64,000 bases of DNA from Eubacterium ruminantium (GCA_900108205.1 FNUU01000003.1:246943-310942), one strand, 5' to 3'; counted from the first letter of the stretch, positions 43,910 to 53,576 are shown. Notes: generated by a model not told the origin, from the letters alone. Numbers and translations are program-made.

Positions 43910-44464
43910 ATGGGAGCAGTTGGTTATATTATCGTTGCAGTACTTGTGTTTCTATTCATTATCATTTGCTGGTACATTTCTACCATGAACGGAATAAGGA
44001 GGCTTGCACTGAAGTGTGATGAGGCTTCATCCGGTATTGATGTAGCACTTACCAAAAGATATGATGTTCTTACAAAACAGCTTGAAGTTGTTAAGGAATA
44101 TACATCTCATGAAGCCAGAACACTTTATGAAACAATCAGACTTCGCTCAGGAATGTCTATCAGAGAGAAGCAGGAAGCTCTTGAAATGATGAACAATGCA
44201 TCAAATCAGTTCAGACTTACAGCAGAGGCTTATCCAAATCTTCTTTCCAGCGAAACTTATAAGATGCTTATGGTTTCAATCTCAGATTGCGAAGAGCATC
44301 TTCAGGCAGCAAGACGTCTTTACAATGCAAATGTTAACAGCTATAACACAAAGATCGTTATGTTTCCTTCATCAATAGTTGCCGGAGCTATCGGAGCTCA
44401 GTCAAAGGAGCTTTTCGTAGCTGAGGCATATAAGAGAAATGATGTTGAGATGAAGTTCCACTAA
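43910..44464 (+). CDS. lemA: LemA-family membrane protein
   Basis: A 184-residue protein with an N-terminal membrane helix (about 5-25) and an otherwise helical soluble domain. LemA features visible are WYISTMNGIRRL, the stretch DEASSGIDVALTKRYDVLTKQLEVVKEY, AYPNLLSSETYKML and YNANVNSYNTKIVMFPSSIVAGAIG. These match the conserved R-x-DL/hP and FP motifs of the family. LemA proteins are linked to envelope or peptide-presentation functions in a few species, but the biochemical role is unknown. The next gene is a DUF3137 protein, a frequent partner. Confidence 0.9.
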   Translation: MGAVGYIIVAVLVFLFIIICWYISTMNGIRRLALKCDEASSGIDVALTKRYDVLTKQLEVVKEYTSHEARTLYETIRLRSGMSIREKQEALEMMNNASNQFRLTAEAYPNLLSSETYKMLMVSISDCEEHLQAARRLYNANVNSYNTKIVMFPSSIVAGAIGAQSKELFVAEAYKRNDVEMKFH

Positions 44465-44523
44465 TTACGATCGACGTGATCAGCTAAAATAGTGATCGAT
44501 GCAGGTTATGCATCATATGATGG

Positions 44524-44566
44524 ATATATCGGAAGAAACGGTTTAAAAACGTTCTTCCGATATATT
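44524..44566 (+). terminator. Terminator-like hairpin after the LemA gene
   Basis: ATATATCGGAAGAA pairs with TTCTTCCGATATAT (14 bp, plus an inner CG/CG) around TTTAAAAA. It is followed by TATAAAAA rather than a clean T-run, so termination may be partial. Confidence 0.65.
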
Positions 44567-44673
44567 TATAAAAAGAACATATGCTGTTGGCGAAAAAAGT
44601 TTTATCGCCAATTGATGATATGAATGTATGGATTCAGATAAATTGAAGTATTAGAACATGTGAGGACACGGAT

Positions 44674-45783
44674 ATGTTATTTAAGGGTGATAATTTATAC
44701 AATAGCATGATGAACGGACCGTCAAATAATTTATCATTTGGCAGCAGTCTAGGTTTCGGCGGCGGCATGGGCAACGGATTCAGTAACCGTCAGGTCCTTG
44801 TACATGGACGGACTGTGAATAATCCTGCATTTCAGAGAAACTTGGAAAAGAGCAGAAGAGAGGCAAATGAATTCATGGCCAGGATGCAGGGGCGAAGCCT
44901 TTCGGAAAAACTGGATGAGCTGGAAAGAATGCGCAGTAAGCATAACAGAGTTACAGGGTTGATCCTTGTGGTCGTATTGGCCATTTTCTTTATTCCGTTT
45001 GTCGGAGCTTTTACCGGAAACAGAATGCTGGCTTCCGGTATGCCGATTTTAATGATGATAGGTTTGCCGCTGATCCTGTTTCTGTCTACCAAGAACAATT
45101 CATTTTCGACTAAGAACTTCAAGGCTTTATATAAGAGCATGTTCGTTCAGGACATATTAAGTAAGAAGTTTGAAAATGTATATTATACATGGGATACAGG
45201 TTTTCCGTCAGAATCGGTTATGATGTTCAGACTCTGCAGGCTCGGAAACAGATACTCCAGCGAGGATTATATCTGTGCTACCTACAGAGGAGTCAGATTC
45301 GAAACCTCGGATGTTCTTATTCAGCAGCATACCAGCAGCGGAAAGAGCAGTCATACAACAACTTATTTCAGAGGAAGAATGTTCGTATTTGATCTTCCGA
45401 AGACGATAGAGGCCAGTATTAGAATTTTTCCGGAGATGTATGCTTATCATCCGTCAACCGACAGGAGAGCCGAGAAGCTGGATATGGAAAATGTTGCATT
45501 TAACAAGATGTTCAATGTTTATGCATCAGATCCACACTATGCTTTCTATCTTCTGACTCCGGATTTTATGGAGAGAATAATGTATCTCAAACAGAAATAC
45601 GGCGGAATACTTCTTAATTTTATGGGCAATAAGCTTTTTGTCGGTATTATGTCCGGCAGAAATGCATTTGATGCCGTAATGAACAAGGAAATCAGTTATC
45701 CTGAAGAGATGGCGAAAGTTGCAGCGGACGCTGATGTTATCATTGATCTTATGAATGCATTGGAAGTTGTACCGAAGATGTAA
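44674..45783 (+). CDS. DUF3137-family membrane protein
   Basis: A 369-residue protein. Residues 1-80 are polar and Gly/Asn-rich, then helical. Two membrane helices are at about 92-110 and 118-138. The rest is the DUF3137 domain, with the features SSEDYICATYRGVRFETSDV, FRGRMFVFDLPK and GNKLFVGIMSGRNAFD. DUF3137 proteins are commonly encoded beside LemA and are of unknown function. It starts at ATG 44674; the ribosome site is weak (GTGAGGA). A hairpin lies between it and the LemA gene, so coupling is loose. Confidence 0.85.
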   Translation: MLFKGDNLYNSMMNGPSNNLSFGSSLGFGGGMGNGFSNRQVLVHGRTVNNPAFQRNLEKSRREANEFMARMQGRSLSEKLDELERMRSKHNRVTGLILVVVLAIFFIPFVGAFTGNRMLASGMPILMMIGLPLILFLSTKNNSFSTKNFKALYKSMFVQDILSKKFENVYYTWDTGFPSESVMMFRLCRLGNRYSSEDYICATYRGVRFETSDVLIQQHTSSGKSSHTTTYFRGRMFVFDLPKTIEASIRIFPEMYAYHPSTDRRAEKLDMENVAFNKMFNVYASDPHYAFYLLTPDFMERIMYLKQKYGGILLNFMGNKLFVGIMSGRNAFDAVMNKEISYPEEMAKVAADADVIIDLMNALEVVPKM

Positions 45784-45898
45784 AAAATTAGATGATGAAA
45801 TATTAAATCATACTAGTTGATGAACATGCCGGTACCCGAATATAAGATTGATAATGACATGCTCCGGGTAATACGAAAATAAACGAAAAAATAATAAA

Positions 45899-45918
45899 AT
45901 ACGTCCATATGGACGTAT
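45899..45918. promoter_or_regulatory. Perfect 20-bp palindrome
   Basis: ATACGTCCATATGGACGTAT is self-complementary over its full length. It lies about 27 bp upstream of the structured RNA element and is a good candidate operator for a dimeric regulator. Confidence 0.6.
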
Positions 45919-45944
45919 CGAAAAAAATAAATATATTATATAAT

Positions 45945-46105
45945 CTCCGTGTAATCATTTAGGTGATGTGCGGCTATAGTGAAGGGTAGTCGTGCATCGC
46001 CTGAAATATCAAAGATATTTCAGATAAAATTTATACGGAGGTTTTTTTATGTCAAAACGCAACTGAAGGGACTGCATTACTTGATGTATGCGTCCTTTTA
46101 ATTTT
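45945..46105 (+). ncRNA. Candidate three-way-junction RNA with sequestered ribosome site and terminator
   Basis: CTCCGTGTAA (45945-45954) pairs with TTATACGGAG (46031-46040), closing a junction. Stem 2 is AGGTGATGTGCGGCTA with TAGTCGTGCATCGCCT (45961-45976 / 45987-46002), 16 pairs including four G-U. Stem 3 is CTGAAATATC-AAA-GATATTTCAG (46001-46023), perfect; it and stem 2 compete for 46001-46002. The closing stem hides the GGAGG (46037-46041) that serves a five-codon ORF. A further hairpin with U-rich end (AAGGGACTGCAT / ATGCGTCCTTTT, 46066-46099) follows. This looks like a regulatory leader or independent small RNA. I cannot match it to a known riboswitch class. Possible -10 elements (TATATT, TATAAT at 45932-45944) lie immediately upstream or overlap the first stem. 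Confidence 0.55.
46049..46066 (+). CDS. Five-codon ORF in the structured RNA
   Basis: ATG 46049 to TGA 46066 encodes MSKRN. It stands 7 nt after GGAGG, an ideal distance, in the loop between the junction and the terminator hairpin. The spacer is all T. It may be a leader peptide whose translation affects the downstream hairpin. It could also be accidental. Confidence 0.35.
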   Translation: MSKRN

Positions 46106-46106
46106 A

Positions 46107-46316
46107 TATAGCAATTTCTAAATAATACCAAATAACCTGTCTGTTTTCCTGAATAGCATGGCACCAAAAAGCTTCGGAATATTTTACACTACCGTTTCGG
46201 TCGGTGCTAGACATGTGCCACCGGCACATAGCACCCCGGTATTTCTACATTTTTGGTACCGAACTCTCAGAAAAAGCATTCTGCGTTATTGGTACGGTTA
46301 TTTAGGAAACGCTATA
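46107..46316. repeat. 210-bp element with terminal inverted repeats (MITE-like)
   Basis: The left end TATAGCAATTTCTAAATAA and the right end TTATTTAGGAAACGCTATA are imperfect inverted repeats. Inward, GCACCAAAAA faces TTTTTGGTACC. The apex is GGTGCTA...ATGTGCC against GGCACATAGCACC (46203-46235). The whole element can therefore fold as one long interrupted hairpin. No coding potential is apparent. It resembles a miniature inverted-repeat element. Confidence 0.65.
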
Positions 46317-46330
46317 TTATAACCAATAAT

Positions 46331-46446
46331 ATATCTTATCCGAAGAAAAACAATCACGAACGAAGTGAGTATTTGTTTTTCTTGATAAGATACCGTAGGG
46401 ACTTTAGTCCCGCAGGATTATGAGAAGCGGTTTTTGCTTCTCATAA
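46331..46446 (-). repeat. Dispersed three-hairpin repeat, copy D (full length, inverted)
   Basis: The reverse complement matches copy A almost throughout: ATATCTTATCC-GAAGAAAAAC...GTTTTTCTTGATAAGATA, then CCGTAGGGACTTTAGTCCCGCAGG, then TTATGAGAAGC/GCTTCTCATAA. It ends 30 nt before the Ig-repeat gene. Confidence 0.88.
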
Positions 46447-46476
46447 TATGAAAAAGCAGAAGGAAGGGAGAAAGAA

Positions 46477-49400
46477 ATGAAAAAAGGGAAAAGAATTCTT
46501 TTGTTATTTGTGGCGATTGCTTTTATGTTGACTCTTTTTACCGGCGTGGGGCCGGCAAGGGAGAAAAAGGTTTATGCCTGGGATGATGAAATCAGCTGGG
46601 TAGAGGTAAGTACAGACGACTGGGAGACTTTGGTTGAATATCTTGAAACCGAAAATATTGATTACAAAATATCACTTACTGATGATATCGACTATGATTA
46701 TAAAACATCGAATAGTGATGAAGACAGTATCCAGGTTCATATCAAGGGAAATAAAATGCTCAATCTGAGCGGTTATTCAATTGAAATCGGAGATGACAGG
46801 ACTTTTGATTATGATCATCCGAATAATGTAACACAGCCGGCTCAGAAATCGACGCTTCTCTCTGTAGGAGAAGGAACAACATTCTACCTGGAAGATGTTG
46901 ATTCGAAAGGGAAAAGGGATCAGGGAAGGATATTCTATAACGGAAGAATTGCCGATGCCAGAAAATTTGAAACATGGATGGTGCTTAATCGAAATATCAT
47001 TAAGGTAAACGGTGGTACATTCAACATGCTCAGCGGTCGTGTGGAAGCAGGCCGCTCGAAGGAACAGTGGGTTACACATGCGCACGTCAGAGAGTATTAT
47101 GACTTTAGTTGTGACCAGATAAAAACATATACCGGATATGCTCGTAATCAGATAAACGGATGCGGGATAATCGTATCAGATGGCGGAGTATTTAATATGG
47201 CCGGAGGATATGTAGAGGGCCGAGGATTCGAAAGGCTGGATAATTCCGGACCGGGATCTCCGGATGCAGCCGTAGAAGTTAAAGATGGCAACGCAAATAT
47301 TTTTTATGGTGCATTATCTGGTTATGGTGGAGCTTCTGCGTTATACACCGGAAAGACTGCAAAAGTAAAGGTCTGGGCAGGTCGTTTCGATGTACGTAAG
47401 ATTGATAAGCTTGTTATACCATGGCAGGAAAATCTTGATCCGACGAAGGCTGATTATGTCAATTTTGTTTCATATATAGCACTTCGTGCGTGGTCCGTAT
47501 ATGATTTGAAGGAGCATGCTGTTCCGGGATTTAAACCTGAAATGGTTGCAGTTCCTGAAAGAACTATGATTTACGAGAGTAAAGAAAGAAAGCAGTTATC
47601 AGGGATTGGTCCAGGTACATGTAATATATATACTGCAGATAATTATGATCCTTCAGATTCAAATGGAAGAACTATAGTGGTTATGCCAGCTGAAAATGCT
47701 GTGAATGAAGATATTTATAAGATCATAGAGATTAATCATCCGGATGATATGGTATATAATTACGATCCTGAGAAAGATACTGCCCCGTTATTCGAAATTA
47801 AATATGAATATAAGTATGCGTACGGGTCAACCCGTTTCTGGCCTCAGACAAGCTTTGATAATGAATTGAACTGGTCTTATAAGGTTTGTTGGAATGTATA
47901 TGATGCATATGGAAGTAAACTTACTATAAAGGACGGAAAAACAGATCTTATAACAGGAAATCAGTTCAATATGTCCAAATACAAGGAGCTTACAGATCAG
48001 CTTCAATCGGGCAAGAGCTATATTGTTAAGGCTCATATTGCTGAAAATTTCGGCGGTGATAATTATGGCTATACAATAAATGGTCCGGTAAAATCAATGT
48101 CATTTACAGTTGGAAATGGTTCGCAGCCGGAGATTGTAAGTCAGCCACAGAACAGAAGCACCTATGGCTATGGAAGAGAAGAATTTCTTATGGCTAAGGC
48201 AAACTATGCTTCTTCTGTTAAATGGTATTGTGTTGATGACCCTTCTAATCCATATGAAGTGACAGAGGGCGTAAGCTTTGATAAGTCTACAGGAATCGGT
48301 TCTGTCACAGTTCAAAATGTAACTGGAGAACATAAGTATTTTGCAAGATTTATCAATAAGGCAGGATATGTGGATACAAATACAGCATATGTATGCTATG
48401 GCGTTGATTTTGGAAATTCACTCACCAGTACCGAGGATTTCCTCAGAAGACCTGATTATGTGACAGGTATTGAAGGAGGAAGTATTTGTATAAATAATCC
48501 TTCAACCGTAGATTATCATATGGGCTGCAGTCATGTAACAAGTGATAAATGGTATTATTACAGTGGCAGCTATGAGAATGCAGTTGAACTAGAGATAGGC
48601 GATGCAAGTGATGAAAACAGTAAGTATTATGTCAGCAATAATCGTCTGTATATAAGAAATCTTACAGAAGCAGATACAGGAAACTATTTCAGAGCAATTG
48701 AGACAGAACATTCCTCATATATAAAGGAGAGCTCTGCCATCTACCTTTATGTTAATTCTTCCGGTATTGCCAATATTGATGGTGTTGTAATTCAGGACTT
48801 CGGAAAGATATACAAGGGACAGAATGCTGAAGAAGCTTCGAATCAGCTGAAATTTATAGATAATCGTTTTATAGTATTAAATACCAAGTGGCAGGCAGGC
48901 AGTGATTATTCGCAGAGTGATTTCCTTGAAACACTTACCGCTGATCCGACTCTTTTTGCTGTTCTCGAAGCAAGGACAGGCTACCAGTTTGGCAATGGAG
49001 ATGAGGAGATAAGGATTGAAACAGATTCTACAGCTTATAGTGCAAAGATTGTCGGTGTTGATGGAAAGAGTCTGGCAGGAAAGACAGCCGACAAGGTTTT
49101 AGCTATTGTAAGCTTCAAGGGAACAGGAGATTATGACGGATATCTCACACCTGTACAGGACAAGGTAAATCTTGAGGAAAGTAATTTAACCTTCTATAAA
49201 TCTCAGGAGGTTGATATGAATCTTGAGTATACTGTGGATTGCCCGGATGCGCATGAGACAGCGCATTATACAGCTTCATTTGAAATAGTCAAAGGAAGTC
49301 TTCCGGAGGGACTCACACTTGACACTGACGGACGCATCCATGGTACAGTTACAGCTGAAGCTACAGAAACAGCTTTGATGCCGGTTATCAAGGCGACAGT

Positions 49401-51093
49401 TAATGGAAGTAATGATGTAACTAAACTGACACTTACCATAAATGTTATAGAGAAGCCTGTTTTTGATGAGGATCTGGAAGCAATCGAGACTCATGCTCAC
49501 AGCTTCGGTGATTGGGTGTCAGATGATGAAAAAACTCATTCAAGAATATGCGAGGGCTGCAATAATGAGATAGAAGGCGGCAAGGAAACGGCTGCTCACA
49601 GATTTGGTGAATATGAGATTGTTTCACGCTCAGCCGACGGAAACAGTTTTACATTTAAGAAGACCTGTATTGATTGCGGATACAATGAACAGGAAGTAAT
49701 GGACAAAGAAGATGGAGACGAACTCTATGTATTTGTCAGTCCTATAAAGATAGAGTTGTATTCTTCGGAAAACTTAACAATATCTGCATTTGTAAATGTT
49801 GATGATGGAATCGCTTCAACACTTTCATACCAGTGGGAGTATAGTACGGATAAGGGCGCAAACTGGACTGACTGTACTGAAACAACCGCAAAAACGGCAA
49901 ATCTTACTGTATATGCAGGGACACAGCCTTGTGTATGGTATCGCTGCAAGGTTTCCGGTGAGATAGGCGAGGCAGTATCGGAGGCTTCGGAAGTAACGGT
50001 TATGGCGAAACCTGTTATAACAGAACAGCCATCTGCTGTAAATATCATTCGTGGAAGCAAGGGTAAATTTACTGTTAAGGCAGAAGGCGAAGAACTTACC
50101 TATCAGTGGATGTACAGCAAGGATAATGGAAAAACCTGGAAGAACAGTAAATCAACAGGATATGATACAGCTACACTTACCATAGTGGGTACAGAAGCCC
50201 TGAACGGAAGACTTTACAAATGTCGTGTAACCAATAAAAAGGGATATACAGATACAGCCGCTGCTAAATTTACGACAAGAGCAGTAATATCTGAGCATCC
50301 TTCGGATCAGAATGTGAAGCCGGGTGAGAAGGCAGAGTTCTCTATCAAGTCCAGATCTACTGTAGCCACCTATCAGTGGCAGGTAAGTAAGGATAATGGA
50401 AAAACCTGGGCCAAGAGCGGCAGTACAGGATGCAAGACAACTACACTTACTATTTCCAGTGTTAAGAAGAGCTATAACGGATGGCTTTACAGATGCATGG
50501 TAACAAATGGCACATGGGTTGAATATTCAAATACGGCACTCCTTTCCACAGGAGTTACAGTTACAAATCAGCCTAGTGACCAGGGTGCTTACTGGGGAGA
50601 TACAGTAGAATTTACCTGTACAGGTAAAGGAACAAACCTCACATATCAGTGGGAAGTAAGTGCAAATGGAAACAGCTGGTCTGCAAGCTCTGCAACCGGC
50701 AACAAGACTGCAAAACTCAGCCTTACAGCCAAGGAAAGTCTGAATGGAAGACATTTCCGATGCAAGATATCCGGAGACGGAGGTTATATTTATACAAATA
50801 TAGTAACCTTAACCACCAAGGATATGATCACAGCACAGCCAAGTGATAAGACAGTCAAGTCAGGTAATCAGGTGTCATTTTCGCTTACAGCATCCGGAAA
50901 GAAGCTCAGCTATCAGTGGGAAGTGAGCACGGATAACGGAAAGACCTGGAAGAAGAGTGGAGCAACCGGAAATACTACAAACAGTATTACATTTACAGCT
51001 CAGGCTAAGCAGAATGGTTATAAATATCACTGCAAGGTTACAAACGGAACTGAATCAAGTACTTCAAAAGACGTGGTTCTCAAAGTTAAATAA
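46477..51093 (+). CDS. 1538-aa secreted Ig-repeat surface protein
   Basis: A signal peptide (MKKGKRILLLFVAIAFMLTLF, cleavage near VYAWD) precedes a beta-rich region of about residues 40-330 with stacked GG-N motifs like a beta-helix (GGTFNMLSGRVEAG, GGVFNMAGGYVEGRG). About 540-750 are irregular Ig-like domains. About 925-995 is a putative Ig (He_PIG) domain (GSLPEGLTLDTDGRIHGTV). About 1005-1075 has two His/CxxC modules (HAHSFGDW ... CEGC, HRFGEYE ... CIDCG). The last 450 residues are five Ig-like repeats with a YQWEVSxDNGKTWKKS core and Cys near each end. There is no sorting motif; the chain ends KDVVLKVK. It is probably an extracellular adhesin or glycan-binding protein. The start is ATG 46477 behind GAAGGGAG. 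Confidence 0.85.
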   Translation: MKKGKRILLLFVAIAFMLTLFTGVGPAREKKVYAWDDEISWVEVSTDDWETLVEYLETENIDYKISLTDDIDYDYKTSNSDEDSIQVHIKGNKMLNLSGYSIEIGDDRTFDYDHPNNVTQPAQKSTLLSVGEGTTFYLEDVDSKGKRDQGRIFYNGRIADARKFETWMVLNRNIIKVNGGTFNMLSGRVEAGRSKEQWVTHAHVREYYDFSCDQIKTYTGYARNQINGCGIIVSDGGVFNMAGGYVEGRGFERLDNSGPGSPDAAVEVKDGNANIFYGALSGYGGASALYTGKTAKVKVWAGRFDVRKIDKLVIPWQENLDPTKADYVNFVSYIALRAWSVYDLKEHAVPGFKPEMVAVPERTMIYESKERKQLSGIGPGTCNIYTADNYDPSDSNGRTIVVMPAENAVNEDIYKIIEINHPDDMVYNYDPEKDTAPLFEIKYEYKYAYGSTRFWPQTSFDNELNWSYKVCWNVYDAYGSKLTIKDGKTDLITGNQFNMSKYKELTDQLQSGKSYIVKAHIAENFGGDNYGYTINGPVKSMSFTVGNGSQPEIVSQPQNRSTYGYGREEFLMAKANYASSVKWYCVDDPSNPYEVTEGVSFDKSTGIGSVTVQNVTGEHKYFARFINKAGYVDTNTAYVCYGVDFGNSLTSTEDFLRRPDYVTGIEGGSICINNPSTVDYHMGCSHVTSDKWYYYSGSYENAVELEIGDASDENSKYYVSNNRLYIRNLTEADTGNYFRAIETEHSSYIKESSAIYLYVNSSGIANIDGVVIQDFGKIYKGQNAEEASNQLKFIDNRFIVLNTKWQAGSDYSQSDFLETLTADPTLFAVLEARTGYQFGNGDEEIRIETDSTAYSAKIVGVDGKSLAGKTADKVLAIVSFKGTGDYDGYLTPVQDKVNLEESNLTFYKSQEVDMNLEYTVDCPDAHETAHYTASFEIVKGSLPEGLTLDTDGRIHGTVTAEATETALMPVIKATVNGSNDVTKLTLTINVIEKPVFDEDLEAIETHAHSFGDWVSDDEKTHSRICEGCNNEIEGGKETAAHRFGEYEIVSRSADGNSFTFKKTCIDCGYNEQEVMDKEDGDELYVFVSPIKIELYSSENLTISAFVNVDDGIASTLSYQWEYSTDKGANWTDCTETTAKTANLTVYAGTQPCVWYRCKVSGEIGEAVSEASEVTVMAKPVITEQPSAVNIIRGSKGKFTVKAEGEELTYQWMYSKDNGKTWKNSKSTGYDTATLTIVGTEALNGRLYKCRVTNKKGYTDTAAAKFTTRAVISEHPSDQNVKPGEKAEFSIKSRSTVATYQWQVSKDNGKTWAKSGSTGCKTTTLTISSVKKSYNGWLYRCMVTNGTWVEYSNTALLSTGVTVTNQPSDQGAYWGDTVEFTCTGKGTNLTYQWEVSANGNSWSASSATGNKTAKLSLTAKESLNGRHFRCKISGDGGYIYTNIVTLTTKDMITAQPSDKTVKSGNQVSFSLTASGKKLSYQWEVSTDNGKTWKKSGATGNTTNSITFTAQAKQNGYKYHCKVTNGTESSTSKDVVLKVK

Positions 51094-51161
51094 AACCGTG
51101 GGGTTAAGAATAATAATGATATTGTGGCTTAACCCCCAAATATAAAAACGGAGGTTATTAT

Positions 51162-51791
51162 ATGGGTATTTTTGATGATTTTAAGAGGGCGGCGAGCAGC
51201 CTTGGAGGAAATAATCATAATGCGGCAGGTATTGGTAATGTGATAAATAATGCTGCCGGAAATATAGCAAGCGGAGTAAAAAATGCAGCAGGGAATAAAT
51301 CAGTTGACATAACATTCGCTAAAATCCCTTCTTCTTTGGAGGAGTTTAAGGCGCTTCCTCAGGCGGCATGTACGGATCCCTTTTCCGCAGCAGCGCTTAC
51401 GGTTATTGCATTTAATGTATTTACGAAAGATAAGGAGCTTTCATATCAGATGCTGGACTACCTTCGCGGACCGAGACCTCTCAGCGGGATGGATAAACAG
51501 TTTATAAATGACCGTTTCATGGATGGAAAGGATTATGTGCCGAGATCATATTTCAAGGGAGCTGTGCCTCAGAATGATTATACTCCGGCCCAGCCGCTTA
51601 CCATAACTGTATCGGAAAATCCTTATACATATCAGGATCAGGGGTATGCAAAGGTATTCCTTCAGTCAGGAGGGGCAGACAGTCCGAGAGCAATCCAGCT
51701 GAGACAGTTAAAGGACGGAAAATGGTGTCTTTGGGAGCAGTTTATTCTGTCCGATATAAGACAGCCTGAGAGCGCTAATCCCTGGGCATAA
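51162..51791 (+). CDS. DUF6935-like protein
   Basis: A 209-residue protein without signal peptide. Residues 1-55 are Gly/Asn/Ala-rich and low complexity. The rest (SLEEFKALPQAACTDPFSAAALTVIAF, DYLRGPRPLSGMDKQFINDRF, GYAKVFLQSGGADSPRAIQLRQ, KWCLWEQF) matches what I know as DUF6935, of unknown function. It starts at ATG 51162 behind GGAGG, 68 nt after the Ig-repeat gene. The GTGGGGTTAAG / CTTAACCCCC stem in the gap (about 51098-51136) may be a terminator or processing site. Confidence 0.7.
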   Translation: MGIFDDFKRAASSLGGNNHNAAGIGNVINNAAGNIASGVKNAAGNKSVDITFAKIPSSLEEFKALPQAACTDPFSAAALTVIAFNVFTKDKELSYQMLDYLRGPRPLSGMDKQFINDRFMDGKDYVPRSYFKGAVPQNDYTPAQPLTITVSENPYTYQDQGYAKVFLQSGGADSPRAIQLRQLKDGKWCLWEQFILSDIRQPESANPWA

Positions 51792-51818
51792 TTGTTAGTA
51801 GAAGCTAACAAATCGTTA

Positions 51819-51869
51819 TTGACAAGGTTAAGTCTTTCAGCTATAATTTTTAGCTGGAAACTTAACCTT
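51819..51869 (+). promoter_or_regulatory. Consensus pckA promoter with a long dyad over -10
   Basis: TTGACA (51819-51824), exactly 17 bp and TATAAT (51842-51847) form a perfect promoter. AAGGTTAAGTCTTTCAGCT (51824-51842) and AGCTGGAAACTTAACCTT (51852-51869) form an imperfect inverted repeat with the -10 at its centre. As DNA it could be an operator. As RNA only the right arm would be transcribed, so the left arm is not in the message. Confidence 0.75.
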
Positions 51870-51962
51870 TTCTTGTTAATGACAGACTGGCTGAATCTTT
51901 TTTTGAAAAGGCCGGCTCGATAAGAAAAAGGAAAAAATATATTAAAGAAAGAGGTACAGAAA

Positions 51963-53576
51963 ATGGCAGCTATTGATTTAAGCAAGTATGGCATCACAGA
52001 TGTACAGGAAGTTATTTACAATCCTTCTTATGAGAAGCTTTTCGAGGATGAGATGAATCCGGATCTTGAAGGATATGATAAGGGTGTTCTTACAGAGCTC
52101 GGCGCTGTAAACGTTATGACAGGTATTTACACAGGACGTTCACCTAAAGATAAGTTCATCGTTATGGATGAAAAGTCAAAGGATACAGTTTGGTGGACAA
52201 CACCTGAATATCCAAACGATAACCATCCTGCATCACAGGAAGCATGGGATGATTGTAAGGCAAAGGCTCTTAAGCAGCTTTCAGGAAAGAAGCTTTATGT
52301 AGTTGATGCTTTCTGCGGCGCTAACAAGGATACACGTATGGCAGTACGTTTCATCATGGAAGTTGCTTGGCAGGCACATTTCGTAACAAATATGTTCATT
52401 AAGCCAACAGCTGAAGAAGAAGCAAACTTCGAGCCAAACTTCGTAGTTTACACAGCTTCTAAGGCTAAGGTTGATAATTATAAGGAACTTGGACTTAACT
52501 CTGAGACAGCAGTTCTCTTCAACGTTACAAGCCGTGAGCAGGTTATCCTTAACACATGGTACGGCGGAGAGATGAAGAAGGGTATGTTCTCTATGCAGAA
52601 CTACTTCCTCCCACTTCAGGGTATGGCTTCAATGCACTGCTCAGCTAACACAGATATGGAAGGAAAGCATACAGCAATCTTCTTCGGTCTTTCAGGAACA
52701 GGTAAGACAACACTTTCTACAGATCCTAAGAGACTTCTTATCGGTGATGATGAGCACGGCTGGGATGATAACGGCGTATTCAACCTTGAAGGTGGATGCT
52801 ATGCTAAGGTTATCGGTCTTGATAAGGAATCTGAGCCTGATATCTACAACGCTATCAAGAGAAATGCTCTTCTTGAGAACGTAACTGTAGCTGCAGATGG
52901 CAAGATTGATTTCGATGACAAGTCTGTAACAGAGAATACACGTGTTTCTTATCCGATCGATCATATCGAGAAGATCGCTATGAATGTTAACAAGGTTTCT
53001 TCAGGTCCTGCTGCTGAAAACGTAATCTTCCTTTCAGCTGATGCATTCGGAGTGCTTCCTCCTGTATCAATCCTTACACCTGAGCAGACACAGTATTACT
53101 TCCTTTCAGGCTTCACAGCTAAGCTTGCAGGTACAGAGCGTGGAATCACAGAGCCTACACCTACATTCTCAGCTTGCTTCGGACAGGCATTCCTTGAGCT
53201 TCATCCTACAAAGTACGGTGAAGAGCTTGTTAAGAAGATGGAGAAGAGCGGAGCTAAGGCTTACCTTGTAAATACAGGATGGAACGGAACAGGAAAGAGA
53301 ATCACAATCAAGGATACACGTGGAATCATCGATGCTATCCTTAACGGTGACATCAAGAATGCTCCTACAAAGACTATTCCTTACTTCAACTTCGAAGTTC
53401 CAACAGAGCTTCCTGGAGTTGATACAAAGATTCTTGATCCTAGAGATACATATGCTGATGCATCTGAGTGGGAAGCTAAGGCTAAGGATCTTGCTGAGAG
53501 ATTCATCAAGAACTTTAAGAAGTATGAGACAAATGAAGCTGGTAAGGCACTTGTCGCTGCAGGTCCTCAGCTGTAA
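51963..53576 (+). CDS. pckA: Phosphoenolpyruvate carboxykinase (ATP)
   Basis: A 537-residue enzyme that interconverts oxaloacetate plus ATP with phosphoenolpyruvate, CO2 and ADP. In fermenters it often runs towards oxaloacetate. The kinase-1a P-loop is [11 protein letters not shown] at 242-252. The kinase-2 region [11 protein letters not shown], the metal-binding residues around MHCSANTDM, the TGRSPKDKF segment and the [17 protein letters not shown] motif are all present. The length is normal. The gene uses strongly biased codons, as in a very abundant protein. The start is ATG 51963 behind AAAGAGG. A consensus promoter lies about 115 nt upstream of the start codon. Confidence 0.98.
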   Translation: MAAIDLSKYGITDVQEVIYNPSYEKLFEDEMNPDLEGYDKGVLTELGAVNVMTGIYTGRSPKDKFIVMDEKSKDTVWWTTPEYPNDNHPASQEAWDDCKAKALKQLSGKKLYVVDAFCGANKDTRMAVRFIMEVAWQAHFVTNMFIKPTAEEEANFEPNFVVYTASKAKVDNYKELGLNSETAVLFNVTSREQVILNTWYGGEMKKGMFSMQNYFLPLQGMASMHCSANTDMEGKHTAIFFGLSGTGKTTLSTDPKRLLIGDDEHGWDDNGVFNLEGGCYAKVIGLDKESEPDIYNAIKRNALLENVTVAADGKIDFDDKSVTENTRVSYPIDHIEKIAMNVNKVSSGPAAENVIFLSADAFGVLPPVSILTPEQTQYYFLSGFTAKLAGTERGITEPTPTFSACFGQAFLELHPTKYGEELVKKMEKSGAKAYLVNTGWNGTGKRITIKDTRGIIDAILNGDIKNAPTKTIPYFNFEVPTELPGVDTKILDPRDTYADASEWEAKAKDLAERFIKNFKKYETNEAGKALVAAGPQL

